This document shows, one piece after another, positions 13,084 through 22,052 of a stretch of DNA of 64,000 nt. This DNA comes from Rubrivivax sp. (GTDB lineage: Bacteria; Pseudomonadota; Gammaproteobacteria; Burkholderiales; Burkholderiaceae_C). The notes below the pieces were generated by a model. That model saw only the letters and a list, made by a program, of their open reading frames with translations, ran no database searches and was not told where the DNA came from. The stretch lies in assembly GCA_030680415.1 (NCBI GenBank), contig JAUXVE010000004.1, positions 1-64,000 of the forward strand, given 5' to 3'. Position numbers and translations under genes: made by a program. Position 1 is the first letter of the stretch; the number at the start of each line of letters is the position of its first letter.

Positions 13084-14532
13084 ATGCCCCTGGACCCCGA
13101 CGCCGCCTACCTGGCCCTGTGTGCGCGTGATGCGCGATTCGACGGGCGGCTGTTCGTCGGCGTCACGTCGACCGGCATCTACTGCCGCCCGGTGTGCCGC
13201 GTGCGCACGCCGCGGCGCGAGAACTGCCGCTTCTTCGGCAGCCGCGCGCTGGCCGAGGCGGCGTTCTTCCGGCCCTGCCTGAAGTGCCGGCCGGAGATCG
13301 CGCCCGGGCTGTCGCAGATGGACTCGTCGCGCAGTCTCGCCGGCAGTGCGGCGCTGATGATGGACGATGCGGTGCATGCCGGAGCGGGAACCAGCCTGGC
13401 GGCGATCGCCGAACGCCTGGGTGTCACCGACCGCCACCTGCGGCGCATCTTCCAGGCCGCCCATGGCGTGGCGCCGCGCGACTATCTGGCGACGCAGCGC
13501 CTGCTGCTGGGCAAGCAGCTGCTCACCGACACGACGCTGCCGGTGACGCAGGTGGCACTGGCCAGCGGCTTCGCGAGCGTGCGCCGCTTCAACGCCGCCT
13601 TCGCCGAACGCTACCGGCTCAACCCAACGCAACTGCGGCGCCAGGACCCGGGCCGCGCCAGCGCGGACACGGCACTGCGCCTGGCCTGGCGGCCGCCGTT
13701 CGATGTCGATGCGTTGCTCGGCTTCTTCGAACGCCGGCAGGTGCGCGGCGTGGAGCAGGTCGACGGGCTGGAGCTGCGCCGCACGCTGGGCTGGACGCAG
13801 CGCGGCGAAAAGCGGGCCGGCTGGATCGTCGCCCGCTTCGCGCCGGCGGCGCACGAAGTGCACCTGACGGTGTCGCCGAGCCTGGCGCCGGTGCTCGGCG
13901 CGGTGCTGCAGCGCGTGCGCCAGGCCTTCGACCTCGACGCCGATGCGGCCGCCATCGACACCGCGCTGGCCTCGCTGCCGGTGCCGCCGCGGCCTGGCGC
14001 GCGACTGCCGGGTGGGCTGGACGGCTTCGAGACCGCCGTGCGCGTGATCCTGGGCCAGCAGGTCACCGTCGCCGCCGCGCGCACGCTGGTGCAGCGCCTG
14101 GTGGATCGCTTCGGCGCCGCGGTCCAGACACCATATCCGGCGCTGACACGCGTGTTTCCCGATGCCGCCACGATCGCGGCGGCCGATGCCGAGGTCATCG
14201 GCAAGCTCGGCATCGTGCGCCAGCGGGTGGGCGCGCTGCAGGCGCTGGCGCGCGCCGTGGCTAGCGGCCACCTGGCGCTGCACCGCGCCGCGCCGCTGGA
14301 GGCCACGCTGGCCGCCCTGCGCGCGCTGCCCGGCGTCGGCGAGTGGACGGCACAGCTGATCGCGATGCGCGCGCTGGCCTGGCCCGACGCCTGGCCGGCC
14401 AGCGACATCGGCCTCATGAACGCGCTCGGCACGCGCGACCCGAAACAAGTCACCGCCCTGGCCGAGCCCTGGCGCCCCTGGCGCGCCTATGCAGTGATGC
14501 GCCTGTGGCACCACCTGGAGACCACGACATGA
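13084..14532 (+). CDS. alkA: Ada metal-binding/AraC domain fused to AlkA 3-methyladenine glycosylase
   Basis: A 482-residue fusion. Residues 1-75 are an Ada methylphosphotriester domain with zinc/acceptor cysteines C34, C38, C65 and C68. Residues about 95-190 are an AraC-type HTH pair (SLAAIAERLGVTDRHLRRIF). From about 205 to the end is an AlkA N-domain plus HhH-GPD glycosylase, with LPGVGEWTAQLIAMR and a catalytic-type Asp in WPASDIGL. The protein should sense DNA methylation and excise alkylated bases, and may regulate its own operon. The ATG at 13084 lies after a TATCAT-type -10. Its stop overlaps the ogt start. Confidence 0.92.
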   Translation: MPLDPDAAYLALCARDARFDGRLFVGVTSTGIYCRPVCRVRTPRRENCRFFGSRALAEAAFFRPCLKCRPEIAPGLSQMDSSRSLAGSAALMMDDAVHAGAGTSLAAIAERLGVTDRHLRRIFQAAHGVAPRDYLATQRLLLGKQLLTDTTLPVTQVALASGFASVRRFNAAFAERYRLNPTQLRRQDPGRASADTALRLAWRPPFDVDALLGFFERRQVRGVEQVDGLELRRTLGWTQRGEKRAGWIVARFAPAAHEVHLTVSPSLAPVLGAVLQRVRQAFDLDADAAAIDTALASLPVPPRPGARLPGGLDGFETAVRVILGQQVTVAAARTLVQRLVDRFGAAVQTPYPALTRVFPDAATIAAADAEVIGKLGIVRQRVGALQALARAVASGHLALHRAAPLEATLAALRALPGVGEWTAQLIAMRALAWPDAWPASDIGLMNALGTRDPKQVTALAEPWRPWRAYAVMRLWHHLETTT

Positions 14533-15020
14533 ACACCGACCTCGTTGCGCAGTGCCGCATCGAAACCCCGCTGGGGCCGCTCACGCTGGCGGCCACCGCC
14601 CGCGGCCTGGCCGCGGCGCTGTTCGACGCCCAGCAGCACCACCCGGGCGAGATCGACGCGCCCGTGGATCCGCAGCAAGCGCACCTGGCGTCGGCGGCGC
14701 GCGAGTTGACTGACTACTTCGCCGGCAAGGGCCGCCATTTCACGGTGCCACTGGATGCCGCGGGAACCGCGTTCCAGCACAGCGTATGGCGGGCGTTGCT
14801 GGGCATCCCGCACGGCGCCATTGGCACCTACGGCGAGATCGCGCAACGGGTGGGACAACCCAAAGCGGCGCGGGCGGTGGGTGCGGCGGTCGGGCGCAAC
14901 CCGATCTCGATCATCGTGCCCTGCCACCGCGTCGTCGGACGTGACGGCTCGCTCACGGGTTATGCGGGCGGGCTGGCGCGCAAGCAGGCCTTGCTGCAAC
15001 TGGAAGGCGCACGGGCCTGA
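14529..15020 (+). CDS. ogt: Methylated-DNA-protein-cysteine S-methyltransferase
   Basis: A 163-residue O6-alkylguanine DNA alkyltransferase. The suicidal acceptor Cys132 sits in the invariant IVPCHRVVG motif, and the HTH region (YGEIAQRVGQPKAARAVGAA) precedes it. The ATG overlaps the alkA-ada stop in ATGA, indicating translational coupling of direct reversal and base-excision repair. The longer track ORF from 14343 reads back into alkA in another frame and is not the gene. Confidence 0.95.
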   Translation: MNTDLVAQCRIETPLGPLTLAATARGLAAALFDAQQHHPGEIDAPVDPQQAHLASAARELTDYFAGKGRHFTVPLDAAGTAFQHSVWRALLGIPHGAIGTYGEIAQRVGQPKAARAVGAAVGRNPISIIVPCHRVVGRDGSLTGYAGGLARKQALLQLEGARA

Positions 15021-15049
15021 AGCGGAATGGCGATCACTCAACAATAAGC

Positions 15050-15710
15050 ATAGGCGGGCTTTCGGCTGTCGGCCCGTTGCGGACGTTCGACGTCCGCTTT
15101 GCAGGCGACTGTCCGCGCGGCAAAGGCGTGCCCGGGCAGGCCGCAGCGCTTCGCTTCGGCGGTCGGCGCTGCGCGCCGACTGCCCTGCGATGCTCGGTCT
15201 CGCGGCCCCGTCGCAGAACTCACTGCGCTCACTGCGTTCGCTCCGTTCAAACAGCCGCGACGAGTCAGTCTTTGATGCGCGCTGCGCGCGCGGCCGCAAG
15301 CCCTGCGCTTCTCGGCGCCTCAGAGGCGCGCTGCAGCCTGCCCGGGCACGCCTTTGCAGAAACGGCGTTGGTTTTCGTCGCGAACACCAAGAACGATGCC
15401 TCGCGGCAGGCGGTGCCCGGTGGGGGCGATTTCTGGGGCGACGAGAAGCGCAGGGCCGGGGTCGGCGCGCGCAGCGCGCGTTGTCAACTGACTCGCCGCG
15501 GTTGTTTGAGCGCAGTGAGCGTAGCGAACGTAGCGAGTTCTGCGGCGCGACCCCGGACCGAGCATCGCAGTGGAGTCGGCGCGCAGCGCCGACCGCCCCA
15601 GCATGAGTCCCCACCGAGCACCGCCTGCCGCGACGCGCGGAACATCGCAACGAACGGACGTCCGCGAACGCCCGCAACGGGCCGCAAGCGGGCAGCCCAC
15701 TTCTTTTCGA
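15050..15710. repeat. Large nested imperfect inverted repeat between ogt and an MFS gene
   Basis: The 760-base gap between ogt and the MFS gene contains no convincing gene but at least three nested pairs of inverted arms. The outer pair is about 15060-15097 with about 15655-15690. The middle pair is 15158-15268 with 15488-15597: both contain an AGAACTC..GTTCAAACA-type core, then GCCGCG and GAGTCAG. The inner pair is about 15271-15314 with 15442-15487, ending GCGCTTCTCG and CGAGAAGCGC. A GCGTGCCCGGGCAGGC-type block at 15126 also recurs inverted near 15337. The central spacer is about 127 bases. ORFs crossing it exist on both strands because it lacks stops; their translations look like no protein. 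Confidence 0.75.
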
Positions 15711-15784
15711 TCGAGTGCAAATCGGTATGAGGCCGCCAGACGGGGCTGTGTCCCGGTCCGGCATCGACGCGCCGGGCTGAGGTG

Positions 15785-17392
15785 ATGCAGCTCCCGGTCT
15801 CGCTGTCGCCCCTGCAGGGCCCCGTCTTCCGCGGCCTGTGGTTCGCCTGGCTGGCGGCCAACATGACGATGTGGATGAACGACGTCGCGGCCGCCTGGCT
15901 GATGACGACGCTGACCACCAGCCCGGTCATGGTGGCGCTGGTGCAGACCGCCAGCACGCTGCCGGTGTTCCTGCTCGGCCTGCCCAGCGGCGCCATGGCC
16001 GACATCGTCGACCGCCGCCGCTACTACGCCGCCACGCAGCTGTGGGTCTCGGTCAACGCGCTGCTGCTGGCCGCGTTGTCGCTGGCGGGGCAGCTGACGG
16101 CGTCGCTGCTGCTGCTGCTGACGTTTTCCAACGGCATCGGCCTGGCCTTGCGCTGGCCGGTGTTCGCGGCGATCGTGCCGCAGACCGTGCCGCGCGAGAT
16201 GCTGCCGCACGCCCTGGCGCTGAACGGCATCGCGATGAACCTGTCGCGCGTGGTCGGGCCGGTGCTGGCGGGGGTGCTGATCTCCACCGTCAGCCCGGCG
16301 GCAGTGTTCGTGCTCAACGCGCTGCTGGCCGGCGTGGCCTTTGCGCTGGTGCTGCGCTGGCGCGGCGAGCCGGCGCGCGCCAGCGCCTTGCCCGGCGAGC
16401 GTTTCCTGGGCGCCATGCGCGCCGGGCTCAACTATGCCTGGCAGTCGCCGCAGCTCAAGGTGGTGCTGCTGCGCATCTTCCTGTTCTTCCTGCAGTCCAC
16501 GGCGCTGGTCGCGCTGCTGCCCTTGGTGGCCCTGCAACTGCATGGCGGCGGGCCGGCCACCTTCACGGTGATGCTGTCGTGCCTGGGCGCCGGCGCCATC
16601 ACCGCGGCCTTGTACTTCCCGCGCTGGCGCGCGCGCTACAGCCGCGACCAGTTCGTCAGCATCGGTTCGCTGGTGCACGCGGCGCTGTCGACGCTGATCG
16701 TCGCCGTGCCCGAGATCTGGGTGGCGCTGCCGGCGATGGTGCTCATCGGCATGGCCTGGATCTCGGTTGCCAACTCGCTCGTCATTTCGGCGCAGACGGC
16801 CCTGCCCGACTGGATACGGGCACGCGGCATGTCGATCTACCAGGTGGCGCTGATGGGCGGCGCGGCGGCAGGCTCGCTGGTGTGGGGTCAGGTGGCCGGG
16901 CTGGCCGGCGTGCGCGGGGCGGTGGTGGCCGCCGCCGTGTTCGGCGTGGTCGTCGTGCTGGCGACGCGGCGGCTGAGCGTGGATGGCGGCGGTGACGTCG
17001 ACTTCACACCCGTGCCCGTGCGCAACCTGCCGCCGGTGGCGATAGACATCGCGCCCGACGAAGGACCGGTGATGGTGACCGTCGAATACCTCATCGACCC
17101 GGCCCACGCGACGGCCTTTGCCGAGGTCATGCAGCGCACGCGGAGCGCGCGCCTGCGCCAGGGTGCCTTGTCATGGGGACTGTTTCGCGACACCGCGCAG
17201 CCGGGGCGCTACGTGGAGTACTTCGTCGACGAGAACTGGCTCGAACACCAGCGCCGGCTCGAACGTTTCAGCGCCTTCGACGCCAACCTGCGCGCACGGC
17301 GACTGGCCTTCCACATCGGCGCCGAGCCGCCGCTGACGCGGCGCTACGTGGCCGACCGCCCGCCGCCGGGCGGCGGCGGCAGGAGCGCGTAA
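15785..17392 (+). CDS. MFS transporter, DHA3/EntS-like, with C-terminal soluble domain
   Basis: A 535-residue major facilitator with about 12 membrane segments in residues 15-410. The N-terminus FRGLWFAWLAANMTMWMND is typical of the DHA3 (MFS_3) group. After TM12 a soluble region of about 100 residues (VMVTVEYLIDPAHATAFAEV, later GRYVEYFVDENWLEHQ) resembles the ferredoxin-like monooxygenase fold that ends many MFS_3 proteins. Export of siderophores or drugs is known for the family; the substrate here is unknown. A GTG lies directly before the ATG, and the ATG at 15785 is chosen. Confidence 0.88.
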   Translation: MQLPVSLSPLQGPVFRGLWFAWLAANMTMWMNDVAAAWLMTTLTTSPVMVALVQTASTLPVFLLGLPSGAMADIVDRRRYYAATQLWVSVNALLLAALSLAGQLTASLLLLLTFSNGIGLALRWPVFAAIVPQTVPREMLPHALALNGIAMNLSRVVGPVLAGVLISTVSPAAVFVLNALLAGVAFALVLRWRGEPARASALPGERFLGAMRAGLNYAWQSPQLKVVLLRIFLFFLQSTALVALLPLVALQLHGGGPATFTVMLSCLGAGAITAALYFPRWRARYSRDQFVSIGSLVHAALSTLIVAVPEIWVALPAMVLIGMAWISVANSLVISAQTALPDWIRARGMSIYQVALMGGAAAGSLVWGQVAGLAGVRGAVVAAAVFGVVVVLATRRLSVDGGGDVDFTPVPVRNLPPVAIDIAPDEGPVMVTVEYLIDPAHATAFAEVMQRTRSARLRQGALSWGLFRDTAQPGRYVEYFVDENWLEHQRRLERFSAFDANLRARRLAFHIGAEPPLTRRYVADRPPPGGGGRSA

Positions 17393-17470
17393 GGCCATGG
17401 ATCGAACAGCTTGCCCGCCACCGGCTGCGGCGATACTTGCAGCCTGCCTGAACCTGCCGAGACAAGCACC

Positions 17471-19105
17471 TTGACACACACCTTCGACTGGACCACCGGC
17501 TACGCCAGCCAGCGCTCGCCCGTGTTCGCGCGCAACGTCGTTGCCACCTCGCACCCGCTGGCAGCGCAGGCCGGACTGCGCATGCTGCAGGACGGCGGCA
17601 ACGCCGTCGACGCCATCATCGCCACCGCGGCGGTGCTGACCATCGTCGAGCCGTGCAGCAACGGCCTGGGCTCGGACGCGTTCTGCATCCTGTGGGACGG
17701 CACGCAACTGCACGGCCTGAACGCCTCCGGCTGCGCGCCGGCGGCCTGGACGCCCGAGTACTTCGCCGCCAGGTACGGTGCCGAGGCGCGCACGCCGCCC
17801 AAGCGCGGTTGGGACGCGGTCACCGTGCCCGGTGCGGTGTCTGCCTGGATGGCGCTGCACAAGCGCTTCGGCAAACTGCCCTTTGCCGACCTGCTGGCGC
17901 CGGCCATCGACGCCGCCGAGCGCGGCTACGCGGTGCCCGTGATCGTGCAGCAGAAGTGGCGCAACGCGGCGTCGCTGCCCGAGATCACTTCGCAGCCGGG
18001 ATTCGCGGAGGCCTTCCTGCCCCATGGGCGTGCGCCGCAGGTCGGCGAGCGTTTCACGTTCGCTGCCGCCGCGCGCTCGCTGCGCCTGATCGCCCAGACC
18101 GGCGGCGAGGCTTTCTACCGCGGCGAGATCGCCGCCGCCGCCGAGGCCCACGCGCGCGCGCATGGCGGCGCCATGACGGCGGCCGATTTCGCCGCCTACC
18201 AGCCGGAGTGGGTCGAGCCGATCGGGCGCGACTACCGCGGCTGGCGGCTGCACGAGATCCCGCCCAACGGGCAGGGCATTGCCGCGCTCATCGCCTTGGG
18301 CATCCTCGACAAGTTCGACCTCGCCGCGCTGCCCGTGGACGGCGTGGCGTCGCAGCACCTGCAGATCGAGGCCATGAAGCTGGCCTTCGCCGATGTCTAC
18401 CAGTACGTCGCCGAACCGCGCTCGATGCGCCTGACCGCGGCGCAGATGCTCGACGACGGCTACCTGAGCAGTCGCGCGCGGCTGATCGACCCGAAACGCG
18501 CGCAGGACTTCGGCCCCGGCCATGCGCCGCAGGGCGGCACCGTCTACCTGACCGCGGCCGACGAAGGCGGCATGATGGTCAGCTTCATCCAGAGCAACTA
18601 CATGGGCTTCGGCTCGGGCATCGTGGTGCCGGGCTACGGGCTGAGCCTGCAGAACCGCGGCCACGGCTTCACGCTGGACAGCACCAGCGACAACCTCGTC
18701 GGCCCGGGCAAGCGCCCGTTCCACACCATCATCCCGGCCTTCCTGACGAAGGATGGCCGGCCGGTGATGAGCTTCGGCGTGATGGGCGGCGACATGCAGC
18801 CGCAAGGTCACATGCAGACGCTGGTGCGCATGCTCGACTACCGCCAGCAACCGCAGGCCGCCTGCGACGCGCCGCGCTGGCGCTGGAACTCCGGCCTCGT
18901 CAACGCCGAGCAGGGTTTCGACCCCGCCACCGCGCAAGGCTTGCGCGAGCTCGGCCACCGCGTCGAGCCCTTCGCCGACAGCTACCAGGACTACGGCGCC
19001 GGGCAGTTCATCTGGCGTCTCGACGAAGGGCAGGGCGACGCGGCGGTGGAAGGTTACGCCGCCGCCAGCGATCCGCGGCGAGACGGGCAGGCCGCCGGCT
19101 TTTGA
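17471..19105 (+). CDS. Gamma-glutamyltransferase family protein (HpxW/YwrD-like)
   Basis: A 544-residue Ntn-hydrolase with the family opening (SPVFARNVVATSHPLAAQAG, then DGGNAVDAIIATAAVL). The autoprocessing threonine is probably in GGTVYLTAADEGG, followed by SFIQSNYMGFGSGIV. That signature is closer to oxamate amidohydrolase/YwrD-type members than to classic periplasmic GGT. There is no signal peptide, so it is cytosolic. No ATG fits: the TTG at 17471 (LTHTFDWTTGYAS) matches homolog starts better than the track ATG at 17411. Its stop overlaps the TTG of the next gene. The exact amide or gamma-glutamyl substrate is unknown. Confidence 0.87.
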   Translation: MTHTFDWTTGYASQRSPVFARNVVATSHPLAAQAGLRMLQDGGNAVDAIIATAAVLTIVEPCSNGLGSDAFCILWDGTQLHGLNASGCAPAAWTPEYFAARYGAEARTPPKRGWDAVTVPGAVSAWMALHKRFGKLPFADLLAPAIDAAERGYAVPVIVQQKWRNAASLPEITSQPGFAEAFLPHGRAPQVGERFTFAAAARSLRLIAQTGGEAFYRGEIAAAAEAHARAHGGAMTAADFAAYQPEWVEPIGRDYRGWRLHEIPPNGQGIAALIALGILDKFDLAALPVDGVASQHLQIEAMKLAFADVYQYVAEPRSMRLTAAQMLDDGYLSSRARLIDPKRAQDFGPGHAPQGGTVYLTAADEGGMMVSFIQSNYMGFGSGIVVPGYGLSLQNRGHGFTLDSTSDNLVGPGKRPFHTIIPAFLTKDGRPVMSFGVMGGDMQPQGHMQTLVRMLDYRQQPQAACDAPRWRWNSGLVNAEQGFDPATAQGLRELGHRVEPFADSYQDYGAGQFIWRLDEGQGDAAVEGYAAASDPRRDGQAAGF

Positions 19106-19992
19106 AAGCCGCCGAGGGGCGCCTGGGCCCCGGCCTGGCGCTGGCCGCGGCCGGGTCGGTGGCGTTCTCGGCCAAGGCCATCATCGTCAAGCTCGCCTAC
19201 CGGCACGACGTCGATGCGGTGACGCTGATCATGTACCGCATGCTGTTCGCGCTGCCGCTGTTCCTGGCGCTGGCCTGGTGGGCCGGCCGCGGCAAGCCGC
19301 CGCTGGCGCAGCGCGACCTGGCGGTCGTCACGGGCCTGGGTTTCTGCGGCTACCACCTGGCGAGCTTTCTCGACTTCGCCGGCCTGCAGTACATCACCGC
19401 CAGCCTCGAGCGGCTGATCCTCTACCTCAACCCGACCATCGTGCTGGTGCTGGCCTGGCTGCTGTTGCGCCAGCGCGTGAGCATCAGGCAGGCACTGGCG
19501 CTGGCCGTCAGCTACGCCGGCGTGCTGCTGGTCTTTGGCCACGAGGTGCAGCTGTCGGGCGCCGACAGCGCCCTGGGCGCGGCGCTGGTGCTCGGCAGTG
19601 CGCTCAGCTACGCCGTCTATCTGGTCTACAGCGGCAAGGAGGTGCGGCGCCTGGGGGCACTGCGGCTCACCGGCTGGGCGACCACGGTGGCCTGCCTGCT
19701 GTGCATCGCACAGTTCCTGCTGCTGCGGCCGCTGTCGGCGGCGCTGGTGGCGCCGGCGGTGGTGTGGCTGTCCTTGCTGAACGCCACCTTGTGCACCTTT
19801 GCGCCGGTGCTGATGGTGATGATGGCCATCGAGCGCATCGGCGCCACGCTGACCGCGCAGACGGGCATGATCGGCCCCTTGTCGACCATCGTGATGGGCG
19901 TGCTGATCCTCGGCGAGCCCATGAACGCGTGGATCGTCGCCGGCACGGCGCTCGTGCTGTTGGGCGTGTGGCTGCTGGCCCGCGCACGTTGA
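19102..19992 (+). CDS. EamA/DMT family transporter
   Basis: A 296-residue membrane protein with about ten hydrophobic segments and two EamA repeats; the first begins SVAFSAKAIIVKLAYRHDVD and the second GADSALGAALVLGSALSYAV. The conserved GEP turn (LGEPMNAW) closes the second repeat. The only start compatible with the whole first helix is TTG 19102, overlapping the upstream GGT-like stop (TTGA), so translation is probably coupled. Family members export amino acids, metabolites or nucleotide sugars. Pairing with a GGT-like hydrolase suggests, but does not prove, export of a product such as an amino acid. Confidence 0.83.
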   Translation: MKAAEGRLGPGLALAAAGSVAFSAKAIIVKLAYRHDVDAVTLIMYRMLFALPLFLALAWWAGRGKPPLAQRDLAVVTGLGFCGYHLASFLDFAGLQYITASLERLILYLNPTIVLVLAWLLLRQRVSIRQALALAVSYAGVLLVFGHEVQLSGADSALGAALVLGSALSYAVYLVYSGKEVRRLGALRLTGWATTVACLLCIAQFLLLRPLSAALVAPAVVWLSLLNATLCTFAPVLMVMMAIERIGATLTAQTGMIGPLSTIVMGVLILGEPMNAWIVAGTALVLLGVWLLARAR

Positions 19993-20013
19993 ACCTTTCT
20001 GGAGACACAGGAC

Positions 20014-20802
20014 ATGGATCTCGGCATTCAAGGCAAGTGGGCGCTGGTGTGCGCCGCAAGCAAGGGTCTGGGCAAGGGCTGCGCGCAGGCGCTGGTGGGT
20101 GAGGGCGTCAACGTGGTCATCACCGCGCGCGGCGCCGAGGCGCTGCAGGCCACGGCGGCCGAGCTGGCGGCGCTGAACCCTTTGGTGCAGGTGCGCGCGG
20201 TGGCCGGCGACATCACCACCGTCGCCGGCCGCGCTGCGGCGCTGGCCGCCTGCCCGCAGGTCGACATCCTCGTCAACAACGCCGGCGGCCCGCCGCCCGG
20301 CGACTTTCGCGACTGGGACCGCGAGGCCTGGATCAAGGCGCTGGACGCCAACATGCTGACGCCCATCGAACTGATCAAGGCCACCATCGACGCCATGGCC
20401 GGACGCGGCTTCGGGCGCATCATCAACATCACCTCGGGCGCGGTGAAGGCGCCGATCGACATCCTGGGCCTGTCCAACGGCGCGCGCACGGGTCTCACCG
20501 GCTTCGTCGCCGGCGTCGCACGCCAGGTGCGCGTGGCCTCGCACAACGTGACCATCAACAACCTGCTGCCCGGCCCCTTCGACACCGACCGCCTGCGCGG
20601 CACGATGATCGGGGCGGCGCAAAAGAGCGGCCAGCCGCTGGAGGCGGTGATGGACGCCCGCCGCAAGCTCAACCCGACGCAGCGCTTCGGCACCGCGGCC
20701 GAGTTCGGCGCCACCTGTGCCTTCCTGTGCAGCGTGCACGCCGGCTACATCACCGGGCAGAACGTGTTGATGGACGGCGGCGCCTACCCGGGTACGTTCT
20801 GA
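20014..20802 (+). CDS. SDR-fold protein with atypical catalytic residues
   Basis: A 262-residue Rossmann protein of the short-chain dehydrogenase family. The cofactor motif is CAASKGLGKG instead of TGxxxGxG, and DILVNNAGGPP is normal. The catalytic Ser is present (S141 in NITSG), but the expected Tyr is Ser154 and the expected Lys is Arg158 (LSNGAR). Such BKR-like SDRs without the standard tetrad form a recognised group of unknown activity. An AGGA-type site (TTTCTGGAGACACAGGAC) precedes the ATG, 21 bases after the EamA stop. It may be a binding or altered-chemistry protein. Confidence 0.85.
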   Translation: MDLGIQGKWALVCAASKGLGKGCAQALVGEGVNVVITARGAEALQATAAELAALNPLVQVRAVAGDITTVAGRAAALAACPQVDILVNNAGGPPPGDFRDWDREAWIKALDANMLTPIELIKATIDAMAGRGFGRIINITSGAVKAPIDILGLSNGARTGLTGFVAGVARQVRVASHNVTINNLLPGPFDTDRLRGTMIGAAQKSGQPLEAVMDARRKLNPTQRFGTAAEFGATCAFLCSVHAGYITGQNVLMDGGAYPGTF

Positions 20803-20820
20803 ACCGGGCCGGCCGGGGCC

Positions 20821-21753
20821 TCAGCGCCGGCCGCCCCCGCTGCTCACGGCGATACCCGCCACGATGAGCACGAAGGCCACCGCGTGGTAGCCCTGCGGCA
20901 CCTCGCCCAGCACCAGCGCCGACATCACGCCGGCGAACAGCGGCGTGAGGTTGTTGAAGAAGGCGGCCAGCGCCGGCCCGCCCTGCACCACGCCCAGGCC
21001 CCAGCAGCGGTAGGCCAGGACCGACGCGCCCAGCGACACATACAGCAGCGCCGCCAGCACGCCCAGGCTCCAGTGGATCGGTGCGGCGCCGGCGATCTGT
21101 TCGCCGGCGCTGAACAGGCTCGCCGCCACGAGGCCGAACAGCGTCTGGACGAGCAGGAAGCCGGCCCAGTCCCAACCCTCCTCGGGCGTCGGCCGCGCGG
21201 CGCCGCGCATGTGCGCCGGCGGCCGCACGAGCAGCCAGCTGTAGAAGGCCCAGCCGACGACGGCGGCGAGCATGAACAGGTCGCCCGGCACCGGGCGCAC
21301 CGCCAGCAGCGTCGGCAGCGAACCGCGGCCGATGACCCACAGCACGCCGGCCAGGCCGATGGCGGCGCCGAGCAACTGGCGCCGGCTCGGGTGCACGCCG
21401 TAGAACAGCGTGCCCACCGCCAGCATCCACACCGGCATGCTGCAGGCCACCAGCGTGACGTTGATCGGCGTGCTCGTCACCAGCGCCAGGTACTGCAGCG
21501 AATTGAACAGGCCCACGCCGAGCAGACCGACCAGCGCCAGGTAGCCCCAGCGCCGGGCCAGACGCTGCGGCTGGCGCAGCGCGCGCCAGCCCAGCGGCAG
21601 CAGGATCAGCGCCGTGAGCACCCAGCGCAACAAGTTCAGCGTCAGCGGTGGCACCTGGCCCACCATCAGCCGGCCGACCACCGCGTTGCCCGCCCACAGC
21701 AGCGGCGGCAACGTCAGCAGCAACGCCAGCCGTGGCGTCAGCGGCAGGTTCAA
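20821..21753 (-). CDS. EamA/DMT family transporter
   Basis: A 310-residue membrane protein with about ten hydrophobic segments and two EamA domains (TPRLALLLTLPPLLWAGNAV at the start, then GDLFMLAAVVGWAFYSWLL). The second half carries FFNNLTPLFAGVMSALVLGE, the common exporter signature. The start is set at TTG 21753, which overlaps the upstream DUF2007-type stop (TTGA). A GTG at 21780 would add nine residues. It converges with the atypical SDR gene 18 bases away. The substrate is not predictable. Confidence 0.85.
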   Translation of the reverse strand: MNLPLTPRLALLLTLPPLLWAGNAVVGRLMVGQVPPLTLNLLRWVLTALILLPLGWRALRQPQRLARRWGYLALVGLLGVGLFNSLQYLALVTSTPINVTLVACSMPVWMLAVGTLFYGVHPSRRQLLGAAIGLAGVLWVIGRGSLPTLLAVRPVPGDLFMLAAVVGWAFYSWLLVRPPAHMRGAARPTPEEGWDWAGFLLVQTLFGLVAASLFSAGEQIAGAAPIHWSLGVLAALLYVSLGASVLAYRCWGLGVVQGGPALAAFFNNLTPLFAGVMSALVLGEVPQGYHAVAFVLIVAGIAVSSGGGRR

Positions 21754-22052
21754 GGCCGCATCGCCCCGCAGTTCCAGCACTGCTCGAAGGGGCCGTCGAC
21801 GGCTTCACCGCAGGTCGTGCACACCCAGTGCACGTGCGGCAGGTGGCGCAGCTGGTGCAGCAGCTCGGTGGCGCGCGCATGGTCGTCGTTGTCCAGCACC
21901 CAGACCTCGGGCAGCGCCTGGTCGGGCGGGATCTCGCCGGCGATGCTGCCGGTGTAGTAGCGCTGCACGCTGACGTCGATGCCGGCCTGCTGCAGCAGGT
22001 CGGCCCACAGCGTGGCAATGGCGGCGTTGGGGGCTTGCACGAGGCGTTTCAT
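21750..22052 (-). CDS. DUF2007-type small protein with zinc-ribbon-like end
   Basis: A 100-residue cytosolic protein. The N-terminal 70 residues look like the DUF2007 signal-transducer-like fold (KRLVQAPNAAIATLWADLLQ, then EIPPDQALPEVWVLD). The last 25 carry two CxxC pairs (CTTCGEAVDGPFEQCWNCG) that should bind zinc. Track ORFs longer than this read through in GC-rich DNA. It is coupled to the downstream EamA gene and divergent from the quinone reductase. Function unknown. Confidence 0.8.
   Translation of the reverse strand: MKRLVQAPNAAIATLWADLLQQAGIDVSVQRYYTGSIAGEIPPDQALPEVWVLDNDDHARATELLHQLRHLPHVHWVCTTCGEAVDGPFEQCWNCGAMRP

Noticed and set aside
10204-14514. 1436-residue minus-strand ORF
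   Set aside because: Only its last 424 codons are waaA. The rest is stop-free antisense or wrong-frame sequence across the phosphomannomutase and alkA genes.
15038-15730. Several ORFs inside the palindrome (15038-15250 minus, 15077-15730 plus, 14755-15606 plus)
   Set aside because: They follow the mirrored arms, have Arg/Ala/Ser-rich translations without domains, and occur on both strands at once.
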